DNA of 64,000 nt, from assembly GCF_019880305.1 (NCBI RefSeq), contig NZ_CP082301.1, positions 5,642,001 to 5,706,000 of the forward strand, given 5' to 3'. The translations under genes and the position numbers were made by a program. A model generated the notes under the pieces. The model worked only from the letters and a program-made list of their open reading frames with translations. It had not been told where the DNA came from and ran no database searches. The stretch is from Streptomyces decoyicus. Its GTDB lineage: Bacteria; Actinomycetota; Actinomycetes; Streptomycetales; Streptomycetaceae. The stretch's first letter is position 1; each line of letters begins with the position of its first letter. Shown piece by piece: positions 7,665 to 15,908 of the stretch.

Positions 7665-10600
7665 GTGCGGTGCCCCTCGGGGAGCCCGGCCCAGGCCCCC
7701 TCGACGAACTCGTCGCCCGGCTGACGGCGGCGGGGCTGCCGGCCGATGCCCGCGGGATGGCCGATGCCCTCTGGCTCGCCCAGTGGATCACCCCGGGCGG
7801 GTCACGGGCGGAGGGCCCCGCGGACGCAGGGCCCCTCCGTGCGAAGGGTCACGACAGTACAGATCCGGCCACTTTCCGGGTGGGATCGGCCGTATCCGTG
7901 GCTCCCGGTGGTGCACTGCCGGCGGGCAGCGGCGCCGGTCCCTCGGACGCCGACCCGTCCTCGTCCGCCCTCCGGGACAGCGCCCGGCGCCGCGTCGCGG
8001 AGCTGCTGCCCACCCGGGACGAGCGGCTCCCCGACCCGGACCGGCAGCGCCTGGGCGAGGTCGCCGTCCCGATCGCCTCCGCGTTCCCCGGGCTGCTGCC
8101 GCTCCAGCGCGCGCTGCGGCCCATCCAGCGCTACCGCCCCCCGGTCGCCCCGGTCCGCCGCAAGCTGGACGAGCCCGCCACCGCCGAGCTCTCCGCCCAC
8201 GCCGAAATGATCATCCCGGTGCTGCGCGGGGTGCACCGCCGCGCGGCCGCGCTGCGGCTGCTGATGGACGGCTCGTCCTCGATGGCCGTCTGGGAGCAGA
8301 TGCTGCACGACCTGCGCCAGGTCTGCGAACGGGTCGGCGCCTTCCGTGATGTGACGGTGCATTACCTCCACCCGCACGGCGCGGACATCGGCGTCGCGGC
8401 GGCCCCCGGCCCCGGCCGCCCGCTGCGCCCCGCCGACCAGCTGCACGACCCGACGGGCCACCACCTCACCCTCGTCGTCAGCGACTGCGCCGGCCCCCTG
8501 TGGCGGGACGGGCGGATGCAGCGGCTGCTCTACCGCTGGGCGGCCGACGCCCCGCTCGCCGTGGTCCAGCCGCTGCCGCAGCGGATGTGGGCGCGCACCC
8601 TGCTGCCCGCCGTCGCCGGCACCCTCGTCCGCCGCCAGGGCCCCTACCAAGCCCTCGACTTCCGGCCGGCCCGCCGTCGCCGGCGTCCCGCCGGGGCACC
8701 GGGCGCGCCGTCCCAAGCGCCCCGCGAACGCGCCATCCCGGTCCTCTCCGCCACTCCCTCCGCCCTCGGCTCCTGGGCCCGGCTGGCCGCCGCCGACGCC
8801 GGTCTCTCGCTGCGCGGCGCGGCCTCCGTCGTCCGGGCCGACCACGGCGAAGGGCATCCGGCCGGGCCGCCGCCGGTGTCCGGGCCCGCCGCACCGGCCC
8901 GTATGGTCCGCGAGTTCGACCAGCAGGCCTCACCCGCCGCCCGCCTGCTCGCCGTCCATCTCTCGGCCGTCCCGCTCGCCCTCCCCGTCATCCAGCTCGT
9001 CCAGCGCGCGATGCTGCCGCAGACCGGCCCGGCGGAGCTGGCCGAGGTGCTGCTCAGCGGCCTGGTCACGCAACTTCCGGCGGACGAACGGCCGTCGGGC
9101 GAGCAGGCCGGGGTGAGCGGCCCCTGGTACGACTTCGTGCCCGGCGTGCGCGACGAACTCCTCGGCCGGCTCAGTGCGGGCGAGGCCGCCCTGGTCCTCA
9201 AGCACTGCTCGCTCTACGTCGAGCGCACCTTCGGCCGCAGCGCCCGCAACTTCCCGGCCGTCGCGGTCGCCATGCTCTCCGGCAGCGGCCGTGAGCCCGA
9301 GACCGGCCAGCGGGCCGTCCCCGAACCCTTCGCCCGGGTCTCGGAACGTGTGCTGCGCCGCTTCGAACCGGCCCTGCGCCCGCCCGCCCGGCAGCCGTAT
9401 GTGTCCGACGGCCCCGCCGCGGAAGGCGCCGCCCTCCTGGAGCGCTACGAACAGGACCGCGCCGTCCGGGACCTGATCGAGGCCGTCCGGCTGCTGCGCG
9501 CGGCCACCGAACGGCTGCCCGTGGCCGGTACGGACCTCGCGCGCGCCCTGCTGCACGCCTGGGCGAAGTGGCGCCAGCCGGACGCCCTGGAGGAGGCGGA
9601 GCGCGCGGGACGCGCGGCGGAACGGGCCACGGCCCGTGGCGCCGCCGACGACCAGGAGGCCGCCACCGGCCGGGAGGCCGAGCGCACCCGGGCGCTGATC
9701 GTGCTCGGCCGGGTCGGCCACGCCCGCGCCCAGGAACGCCGGAGCGCCGGCACCCCCGCCGAGGAGCGCACCGCGCTCGCCGACGCCGCCCGCCATCTGC
9801 ACGCCGCCTGCGGGCTGATGAGCCTGCTCGACCCCCGCGTCCTGGAGAGCATCGTGCTCCGCACCGAGGTCCTGCGCCGACTGGCCGCCCTGCCCGCCGC
9901 CGACCCTCCGCAGGACGGCGACATGGCGGCCGACGACCCCCTGGACGAGGCGGAACGCTCCCTCACCACCCTCCTCGACCAGTGGCCCAGCGGTGAGCAG
10001 GTGCCCGGCGAGGTCTATGCCGCCCGGGGCGGCGTCCTGCTCGACCAGGCCCGCCGGGCCGCCCGAGACCACGGGGAAGGACCGCGCCCCGTCGAGGCGC
10101 TCGCCGTCCGCGCCGCCGACGACCTCGACACCGCCACCGTCCTGCTGCGCCGCCGCGGCAGCACCGCCGACCGGCTGGTCTGCGAGACGCTGCTCGACCT
10201 CGCGGCGGCCCGGCAGCTGAACGGCGGCGCGGGGCTGCCGTCCGTGCTGCCCACCCTCGAACGCGCCCGTGCGATGGCCCGTGAACTCGACGACCGGGCG
10301 CTGGAAGCGGCCAGTCTGCGCCGTACGGCCGCCGTGCAGCGCGCCGTGCACACCCGTACCGGTGCGCTGACCGCCCTCGACGCCGCCATTGCCGCGCTGG
10401 CCGCCGCGCTGCGTCTGACCACCCCCGATTCGCCCGAGCACAGCTCGCTGCTCGCCGAACGCGGCGCGGCGCTGCTGCTGCGCGCCCGGCTGGAGCCGGC
10501 CGACGGACCGGGCAAACGCCTGGCCAACGAGGCGGTGCACGTCCTGCGCGAGGCGCTGGGCCGGGTCGGGCCGCAGGACCCCGACCTCGGCAACCACCGC

Positions 10601-11035
10601 CTGCTGTTCGGCCGTGCCCTGCGGCTGCGCTACGAACGCCAGCCCTCGCTGGCCGATCTGCACGAGGCCGACTGGATCCTGGAGCTGGCCGCCCGCGGTG
10701 TGGACGTACCGGACTCGGTCTCGGCCGAGGCCTGGCTCGAAGTGGGCGATGTCCAGCTGCTGTTGGACCGCCGCTTCGACTCCCGCGAGCGCCACGACCG
10801 GGCCGCCGCCTGCTTCCGCCGCGCCGCCGCGGCCGCCCGGCGGGCCGACAGCCCCCTGCTGGCAGCCCGTGCCCACCACCGCCGCGGCGAGGTCCTGGAG
10901 GTCACCGCAGGTCCCCGTTCCGCGCTGCACGCCTACCGCGAGAGCTGGGAACAGTGGCAGCGCGCCGCCGAGGACACCGGCGACGAGGCCCAGCGTACCC
11001 GCGCCCGGATGCGCGCCCTCGAAACCACCGCCTGA
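7661..11035 (+). CDS. SAV_2336-type vWA-like protein with TPR-like C-terminus
   Basis: An 1124-residue protein. Residues ~165-380 look like a von Willebrand A-type fold: RLLMDGSSSM near residue 203 gives a D-x-S-x-S metal site, and LVVSDCAGPLW follows at ~272. Residues ~440-600 hold a second globular part. From ~600 to the end are Ala/Arg/Leu-rich helical repeats resembling tetratricopeptides (RALIVLGRVGHARAQE, AARAHHRRGEVLE). This matches proteins named after the SAV_2336 N-terminal domain, found beside MoxR and FxSxx-COOH genes. The likely role is adaptor or sensor for the MoxR ATPase. It starts with GTG overlapping the MoxR stop. Confidence 0.82.
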   Translation: MSAVPLGEPGPGPLDELVARLTAAGLPADARGMADALWLAQWITPGGSRAEGPADAGPLRAKGHDSTDPATFRVGSAVSVAPGGALPAGSGAGPSDADPSSSALRDSARRRVAELLPTRDERLPDPDRQRLGEVAVPIASAFPGLLPLQRALRPIQRYRPPVAPVRRKLDEPATAELSAHAEMIIPVLRGVHRRAAALRLLMDGSSSMAVWEQMLHDLRQVCERVGAFRDVTVHYLHPHGADIGVAAAPGPGRPLRPADQLHDPTGHHLTLVVSDCAGPLWRDGRMQRLLYRWAADAPLAVVQPLPQRMWARTLLPAVAGTLVRRQGPYQALDFRPARRRRRPAGAPGAPSQAPRERAIPVLSATPSALGSWARLAAADAGLSLRGAASVVRADHGEGHPAGPPPVSGPAAPARMVREFDQQASPAARLLAVHLSAVPLALPVIQLVQRAMLPQTGPAELAEVLLSGLVTQLPADERPSGEQAGVSGPWYDFVPGVRDELLGRLSAGEAALVLKHCSLYVERTFGRSARNFPAVAVAMLSGSGREPETGQRAVPEPFARVSERVLRRFEPALRPPARQPYVSDGPAAEGAALLERYEQDRAVRDLIEAVRLLRAATERLPVAGTDLARALLHAWAKWRQPDALEEAERAGRAAERATARGAADDQEAATGREAERTRALIVLGRVGHARAQERRSAGTPAEERTALADAARHLHAACGLMSLLDPRVLESIVLRTEVLRRLAALPAADPPQDGDMAADDPLDEAERSLTTLLDQWPSGEQVPGEVYAARGGVLLDQARRAARDHGEGPRPVEALAVRAADDLDTATVLLRRRGSTADRLVCETLLDLAAARQLNGGAGLPSVLPTLERARAMARELDDRALEAASLRRTAAVQRAVHTRTGALTALDAAIAALAAALRLTTPDSPEHSSLLAERGAALLLRARLEPADGPGKRLANEAVHVLREALGRVGPQDPDLGNHRLLFGRALRLRYERQPSLADLHEADWILELAARGVDVPDSVSAEAWLEVGDVQLLLDRRFDSRERHDRAAACFRRAAAAARRADSPLLAARAHHRRGEVLEVTAGPRSALHAYRESWEQWQRAAEDTGDEAQRTRARMRALETTA

Positions 11036-11066
11036 CCGCCCCGCGCCCCCGCCCGGCTGCCTGGCA

Positions 11067-11094
11067 GTCCACACCGGAACGTGTTTCTGTGGAC
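11067..11094. promoter_or_regulatory. Inverted repeat upstream of the RiPP precursor gene
   Basis: GTCCACA (11067-11073) and TGTGGAC (11088-11094) form perfect 7-bp arms with a 14-nt spacer, 46 bp before the precursor start. It could be an operator or part of a promoter. Only the symmetry is seen. Confidence 0.35.
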
Positions 11095-11139
11095 GGGAGT
11101 TCGGGAACACACACGTCCAGCCGGCCAGAGGAGAGCAGC

Positions 11140-11370
11140 GTGGCGACTACCCCCCGCACCGAACCGGTGGTCGCCGTCCCGCCGGTGCCGTCGGCCGAGC
11201 GGCTGCCGGTCTTCGACGGGGTCGATGTGGCTGCGCTGGCCGAGATGACGGGGCATCCGATGCTCCGGGAAGTCGCGGCGCAGCTGGTGCGCAATTGGGT
11301 GCCGGCGGGCGAAGCGGTGGCCTACTACGACGACGGACCTGGCATGTGGGTTTCCGCCGACCCGTCCTGA
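11140..11370 (+). CDS. FxsA-like RiPP precursor peptide (variant C-terminus)
   Basis: A 76-residue peptide with a Pro/Val-rich leader, a helical middle (AALAEMTGHPMLREVAAQL) and a C-terminal tail with YYDD (62-65) and WVS (70-72), ending S-A-D-P-S. Classical FxsA peptides end in Phe-x-Ser-x-x, and the adjacent radical SAM enzyme crosslinks an aromatic ring to a nearby beta-carbon. Here the terminal motif is Trp-x-Ser followed by four residues, so it is a variant. The GTG start has GAGGAG 6 nt upstream. Position between the SAV_2336-type gene and the maturase supports the precursor role. Processing and product are inference. Confidence 0.72.
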   Translation: MATTPRTEPVVAVPPVPSAERLPVFDGVDVAALAEMTGHPMLREVAAQLVRNWVPAGEAVAYYDDGPGMWVSADPS

Positions 11371-11375
11371 ACGAC

Positions 11376-11403
11376 TGAATTTGGGCAATAGGTTAATGAA
11401 TTC
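11376..11403. repeat. AT-rich island with paired TGAATT repeats
   Basis: TGAATT occurs at 11376-11381 and 11397-11402, exactly 21 bp apart. GAATT/AATTC also forms an inverted repeat. This AT-rich patch follows the precursor stop and lies ~110 bp before the maturase. It may be a promoter or protein-binding site. Confidence 0.35.
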
Positions 11404-11510
11404 GGCCAGCTGTCGAACGACTTTGGTTGCCTTGTCGAGGGGCGAGCCATGTATGGAGCAGCGGGCGTCGACCGGGTGTCCGGACGTCGACGGAGGCGGG
11501 GGGCGACGTC

Positions 11511-12680
11511 GTGGTGTGCGAGACCGACCGGGCCGCCGCGGTCCCCTTCCGGCAGCTCGTCCTGAAGCTGCACAGCCGCTGCAACCTCGCCTGCACCTAC
11601 TGCTACATCTACACCAGCCCTGACCGCAGTTGGCGCCACCGCCCGCGGGCCGCCCCGCCGGGCACCGTACGCCAGACCGCCCTGCGCATCGCCGAGCACG
11701 TCGCCGCCCACCGGCTGCGTGAGATCCGCATCGACCTGCACGGCGGAGAACCCCTGCTCACCGGTCCCGGCCCGCTCCTCGACCAGGCGCAGGCCATCCG
11801 GGCGGCGGTCCCCGCGCAGTGCGCGGTGCACTTCGGGGTGCAGACCAACGGCACCCTCCTCACCGCCGCGTCGCTCGGGGCGCTGGCCGACGCGGGGTTC
11901 CGGATCGGGCTGAGCCTGGACGGCGGCACCGCCGGGCTCAACCGCCGCCGGATCGATCACGCGGGCCGGTCCTCCTGGCCCGCGGCCTCCCACGCCGCAC
12001 GGCTGCTGTCCGGGCGTCCCGGAACGTTCGCGGGCATCCTGTGCACCATCGATCTCACCGCCGATCCGGCACAGGTCTACCGCAGCCTGCGGGCGATGGG
12101 CCCTCCCATGCTCGACTTCCTCCTCCCGCACGCCAACTGGGCCAGCCCGCCCCCGGCCCTCGTGGGCGCGGCGAGCCCCACCCCGTACGGAGACTGGCTG
12201 TGCACCGCGTTCGACCTCTGGTGGGACGGTCCGGGCCAGGGACTGCGGGTCCGGCTGTTCGCCGAGATCATCGGCTTGCTCCTGGGGCGGCCCAGCTCCA
12301 CGGAAGCGGTCGGGCTCTCACCCGTCGTGGCCCTGGTGGTGGACACCGACGGTGCCATCGAGCAGGTGGACTCGCTCAAGTCCGCCTACGAGGGAGCGGC
12401 CGCGACCGGCCTGGACGTCTTCCGGCACAGCTTCGACGAAGCCCTCGCGCACCCGGGCATGGCCGCCCGCAGACAGGGCCGGGACGGGCTCGGCGACCAG
12501 TGCCGCGCCTGTGCGCTGGTGGAGGTCTGCGGCGGCGGGAACTACGCCCACCGCTACCGCGACGCCGGCAGCGGCTTCCGTAACCCGTCCGTGTACTGCG
12601 GGGATCTGGAGAGACTGATCCGGCACATCGCACGGCGCCTGAAGGCGTCCCTGGAACCAACCGGACGGCTCCCGAGATGA
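11511..12680 (+). CDS. fxsB: FxsB-type radical SAM/SPASM cyclophane-forming peptide maturase
   Basis: A 389-residue enzyme from the GTG at 11511. The radical SAM cluster motif is C24-x3-C28-x2-C31 within HSRCNLACTYCY. GGEPLL near residue 79 is the SAM-binding GGE motif. The C-terminal third carries a SPASM-like Cys set (DQCRACALVEVCGGG, then YCGDL), expected to hold auxiliary Fe-S clusters. The opening PFRQLVLKLHSRC is typical of FxsB. Family members form three-residue cyclophanes on FxsA peptides. Some carry a further HExxH domain; none is present here. The ribosome site is weak (GGAGG 14 nt upstream); an in-frame TTG at 11427 is the alternative start. Confidence 0.83.
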   Translation: MVCETDRAAAVPFRQLVLKLHSRCNLACTYCYIYTSPDRSWRHRPRAAPPGTVRQTALRIAEHVAAHRLREIRIDLHGGEPLLTGPGPLLDQAQAIRAAVPAQCAVHFGVQTNGTLLTAASLGALADAGFRIGLSLDGGTAGLNRRRIDHAGRSSWPAASHAARLLSGRPGTFAGILCTIDLTADPAQVYRSLRAMGPPMLDFLLPHANWASPPPALVGAASPTPYGDWLCTAFDLWWDGPGQGLRVRLFAEIIGLLLGRPSSTEAVGLSPVVALVVDTDGAIEQVDSLKSAYEGAAATGLDVFRHSFDEALAHPGMAARRQGRDGLGDQCRACALVEVCGGGNYAHRYRDAGSGFRNPSVYCGDLERLIRHIARRLKASLEPTGRLPR

Positions 12681-12781
12681 CCTGACGCACTGTCGTCATA
12701 TCGGGGCACACTTGGGTTATCGTGCCAGCCAGCCAGGCAGCTGAGCACGCTTGACCCACCGCATCGCAGGGGGACGGTCGC

Positions 12782-15700
12782 ATGGCCGATCAGTCCAGTT
12801 CCGCCGGCGCCGCCGACCACATCACGATCAGCTATGCGGGCTTCGCCAGGCCGTGGGCGGCCTGGCTCTCGCATCAGCTGGAGCAGCTGGGGCACCACAC
12901 GACGATGCTCCGCTGGGATCCGCAGGCGGACACCGCCCTGGCGGAGGAGCTGTCGGGACTGCTCACGGCCGAGGGCCGGCTGCTGATGGTGCTCGACGAC
13001 TGGTATTTCCGGCTGGGCCCCAAGACGCAGGAGGAGTGGACGGCCGCACTGCGCGAAGTGGTCTCCCCGCACGCCGACCGGTTCGCGGCGGTGAGCGTGG
13101 CCACCCAGAGCCTGCCCGCCACGGCCTCCCTGCTGCGCCCCGCCGACCTGCGCGACCTGGACGCGACCGAAGCCAACCGCCGGGTGCTGAACCGGCTGGG
13201 CATCGCGGTGACCGGCCCGGTCGCGAACGAGGACGCGCCCGGCGCACCGCGCTTTCCGAACGATCCCCCCGAGATCTGGAACATCCCCCGCCGCAACAAC
13301 CGCTTCACCGGCCGCGACGACGCACTGGAAGAGCTGTACGGCAAGCTGGCGGGCTCCGGGGGGAACTCCGGCCCGCCCCTGGAGACCCGTCTCGCGCTGT
13401 ACGGCATCTCCGGCGTGGGCAAGAGCCAGATCGCCGCCGAGTACGCCCACCGCTTCGGCAACGACTACGACGTGGTGTGGTGGATCAGCGCCACGAACCG
13501 CGGTGCGGCGCGCGAGCAGCTGGCGGAGCTGGCCTCCCGGCTCGGGCTGCCCGTGGGGCAGGAGATCGGCGACCGGATCCGGGCGGTCCACGAGGCGTTG
13601 CGTACCGGCCGCCCCTACCGCCGCTGGCTGCTGATCTTCGACAGCGCCGACGACATGGAGCAGATCGAGGACCTGGTCCCCGACGGCCGCGGCCATGTCC
13701 TCATCACCACCCTCACCCGCGACTGGTCGGGCTCCGGCAGCGCCCAGGAGATCGAGGTCCTCCCCTTCACCCGCATCGAGAGCGTCGCCTACGCGCGGCG
13801 GCGGGCCCCGCGGCTGACGTCGAGGGACGCGGACGACCTCTCCGACGCCGTACAGGACCTGCCGCTGCTGCTGGCCCAGACCGCGGCCTGGCTGGACGCC
13901 AACCCGATGCCGCCGCGGGAGTACATCGAGCTGATCCGGCGGGGCGAGCCGAGCCTCGTCGGGATCCGCATCTCCACCGACTACCCGATGGCCTTCCAGA
14001 CCAGTTGGGCCATAACCCTCAACACCCTGCGCGAGCGCAGCCCCGCCGCCGTCGAACTGCTCAAGCTGTTCGCCTTCTTCGCCCCCGACGCGATCCCCGT
14101 CCCCAAACTGGCCAAGGCCCGCCGCGGGGACCTGCCCGAGCACCTCGCCGATCTCGCGGCCGAGCCGATCAGCTGGAACACGGCCCTGCGGCGGCTGACC
14201 GAATCCACCGCCGTACGCCTGGACTACCAGGTCTCCTCGGGGCAGGACCCGGCCGTCGAAACCGCCCAGATGCACCGGCTCTACCACCGCTTCCTGCGCA
14301 GCGACATGACCGAGGAGGAGCGGGACGCGCTGTCCGCGGCGGCCTGCCGGGTGCTGGTCTCCGCCGATCCGCAGAACCCCTTCGACACCCGGGAGTGGGA
14401 CCGCTACGCCGAGCTCATCCCGCATCTGGAGCCGGCCGGTGCGCTGGACAGCGCGGACCCGTCGGTGCAGGGGCTGGTCGTCAACTGCGTCGAGTACCTC
14501 CGGGTGCGCGGCGAGTACCGCATGGGGCTGCGGCTGTGCGAACAGTTCATGTTCCGGTGGAAGACCAGGCTGGCACCGACGCAGCGCACGATGCTGGTGC
14601 TCACCCACCAGCACGCCAACATGCTGCGGCGGCTGGGCCGTTACCGCGAGGCGGAGGCGGTCGGCAGCGCCATCGTGGACGAGCTGGAGTCCGAGCGCGC
14701 CGAGCGCGCGGGGGACGGCGGGACCGGCCGCGTCGAGGCCGACGCGGATCTGCTGCGGGCCAAGGACGGACTGGCCGGGACCTTGATGACGCTGGGGGCC
14801 TACCAACGGGCGTGCGACCTGTTCGAAGAGGTCGCCGCGCACTACACCGAACTGCTCGGCCCCGAAGCCCCGCGCACCGTGGCGTCACGCAACAACCTCG
14901 CCATCGCGCTGGGTCTGCTCGGACGGTACCCGGAAGCGCTGGCCCTGCTGCGCGAGGTGGTCACGATCCGGGAGCGGGAGCTGCGCGCCCGCCACCACCT
15001 GACCCTCGGCACCGGAACGGGCTACGCCCGGATGCTGCGGCTGACCGGCGAGTACCGCGACGCCCTCTCGCGCCAGGAGCTGAACGCGCGGCTGCACCGC
15101 CAGGTGATGGGCCTGCACACCCCGCAGACCCTGCGCGCCGAGCACAATCTCGCGCTGTGCATGCGGCGCATGGGCGACACCGCACAGGCGGGCGCGCTGA
15201 TGGCGGATGTCGTCGAGCGCAGCAAGCGGGTGCTGGGAGTGCGGCACCCGGACACCTTCATGATGCAGGCGGACCACGCCACGTTCCTGCGCGAACACGG
15301 CGACCTCGGCCGGGCCCGTGAACTGGCCGAAGAGGTCGCCGAGCGCTACCGCACGCTGGTCGGGGAGAAGCATCCGTACGCCCTGGGGACGCTCGCCAAC
15401 GCGGGTCTGGTGCGGTCCGAATTCGGCGAGCACGCACAGGCGCTGGCCCTGGCGACGCAGGCGCTCGAAGGGATGACCGCGGCCGTGGGCGCCGATCACC
15501 CCTGGACACTGGGCTGTGCGCTGAACGCCGCCGCGGCCCGCAACCGCGCCGACGACGAGGAAGGCGCCGTCGAGCTGGGCCGGGACACCATGCAGCGCGC
15601 CGCCGAGGCGCTGGGCGACACACATCCGCTGACCCTCTCGGCGAAGACCGCACTCGCCGACGACCTGCGGGCGCTGCGCCGGGCCAGGGACGCCTCGAAG

Positions 15701-15817
15701 CTGGAGCAGGAGGCCGTACAGCAGCTCACCGACACCCTCGGGGCCGAGCATCCGCACACGGTCTCGGCCCGCCGCCGGCGCCGCCCCTACTGGGACTTCG
15801 AGCCGCAGCCCGTGTGA
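12782..15817 (+). CDS. fxsT: FxSxx-COOH system TIR-like/NB-ARC/TPR protein (FxsT)
   Basis: A 1011-residue protein. Residues ~12-125 are a TIR-like domain (ITISYAGFARPWAAWL...LMVLDDWYF). Residues ~165-450 are an NB-ARC-type STAND NTPase: P-loop GISGVGKS at 208-215, Walker B LLIFDSADD near 287, and VVWWISATN. Residues ~560-1000 are tetratricopeptide repeats of the kinesin-light-chain type (GRYPEALALLREVV, LGVRHPDTF). It ends RPYWDFEPQP, a tail I associate with FxSxx-COOH system TPR proteins. Such STAND proteins sense a trigger through the repeats and activate an N-terminal effector. It follows the maturase by ~100 bp and ends at a strong terminator. Confidence 0.87.
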   Translation: MADQSSSAGAADHITISYAGFARPWAAWLSHQLEQLGHHTTMLRWDPQADTALAEELSGLLTAEGRLLMVLDDWYFRLGPKTQEEWTAALREVVSPHADRFAAVSVATQSLPATASLLRPADLRDLDATEANRRVLNRLGIAVTGPVANEDAPGAPRFPNDPPEIWNIPRRNNRFTGRDDALEELYGKLAGSGGNSGPPLETRLALYGISGVGKSQIAAEYAHRFGNDYDVVWWISATNRGAAREQLAELASRLGLPVGQEIGDRIRAVHEALRTGRPYRRWLLIFDSADDMEQIEDLVPDGRGHVLITTLTRDWSGSGSAQEIEVLPFTRIESVAYARRRAPRLTSRDADDLSDAVQDLPLLLAQTAAWLDANPMPPREYIELIRRGEPSLVGIRISTDYPMAFQTSWAITLNTLRERSPAAVELLKLFAFFAPDAIPVPKLAKARRGDLPEHLADLAAEPISWNTALRRLTESTAVRLDYQVSSGQDPAVETAQMHRLYHRFLRSDMTEEERDALSAAACRVLVSADPQNPFDTREWDRYAELIPHLEPAGALDSADPSVQGLVVNCVEYLRVRGEYRMGLRLCEQFMFRWKTRLAPTQRTMLVLTHQHANMLRRLGRYREAEAVGSAIVDELESERAERAGDGGTGRVEADADLLRAKDGLAGTLMTLGAYQRACDLFEEVAAHYTELLGPEAPRTVASRNNLAIALGLLGRYPEALALLREVVTIRERELRARHHLTLGTGTGYARMLRLTGEYRDALSRQELNARLHRQVMGLHTPQTLRAEHNLALCMRRMGDTAQAGALMADVVERSKRVLGVRHPDTFMMQADHATFLREHGDLGRARELAEEVAERYRTLVGEKHPYALGTLANAGLVRSEFGEHAQALALATQALEGMTAAVGADHPWTLGCALNAAAARNRADDEEGAVELGRDTMQRAAEALGDTHPLTLSAKTALADDLRALRRARDASKLEQEAVQQLTDTLGAEHPHTVSARRRRRPYWDFEPQPV

Positions 15818-15834
15818 GCCTCCACCGGCACGGC

Positions 15835-15872
15835 GAAGGGCCTGTCCCCGCAGCTGCGGGAACAGGCCCTTC
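15835..15872. terminator. Strong bidirectional terminator between fxsT and kgd
   Basis: Two 19-nt arms meet directly (15835-15853 and 15854-15872) with a single mismatch and a CAGCTG centre. It lies between convergent genes. Confidence 0.85.
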
Positions 15873-15908
15873 ACTCACTACCCACCGGTGCTCCGGCGGC
15901 CCGGACGC

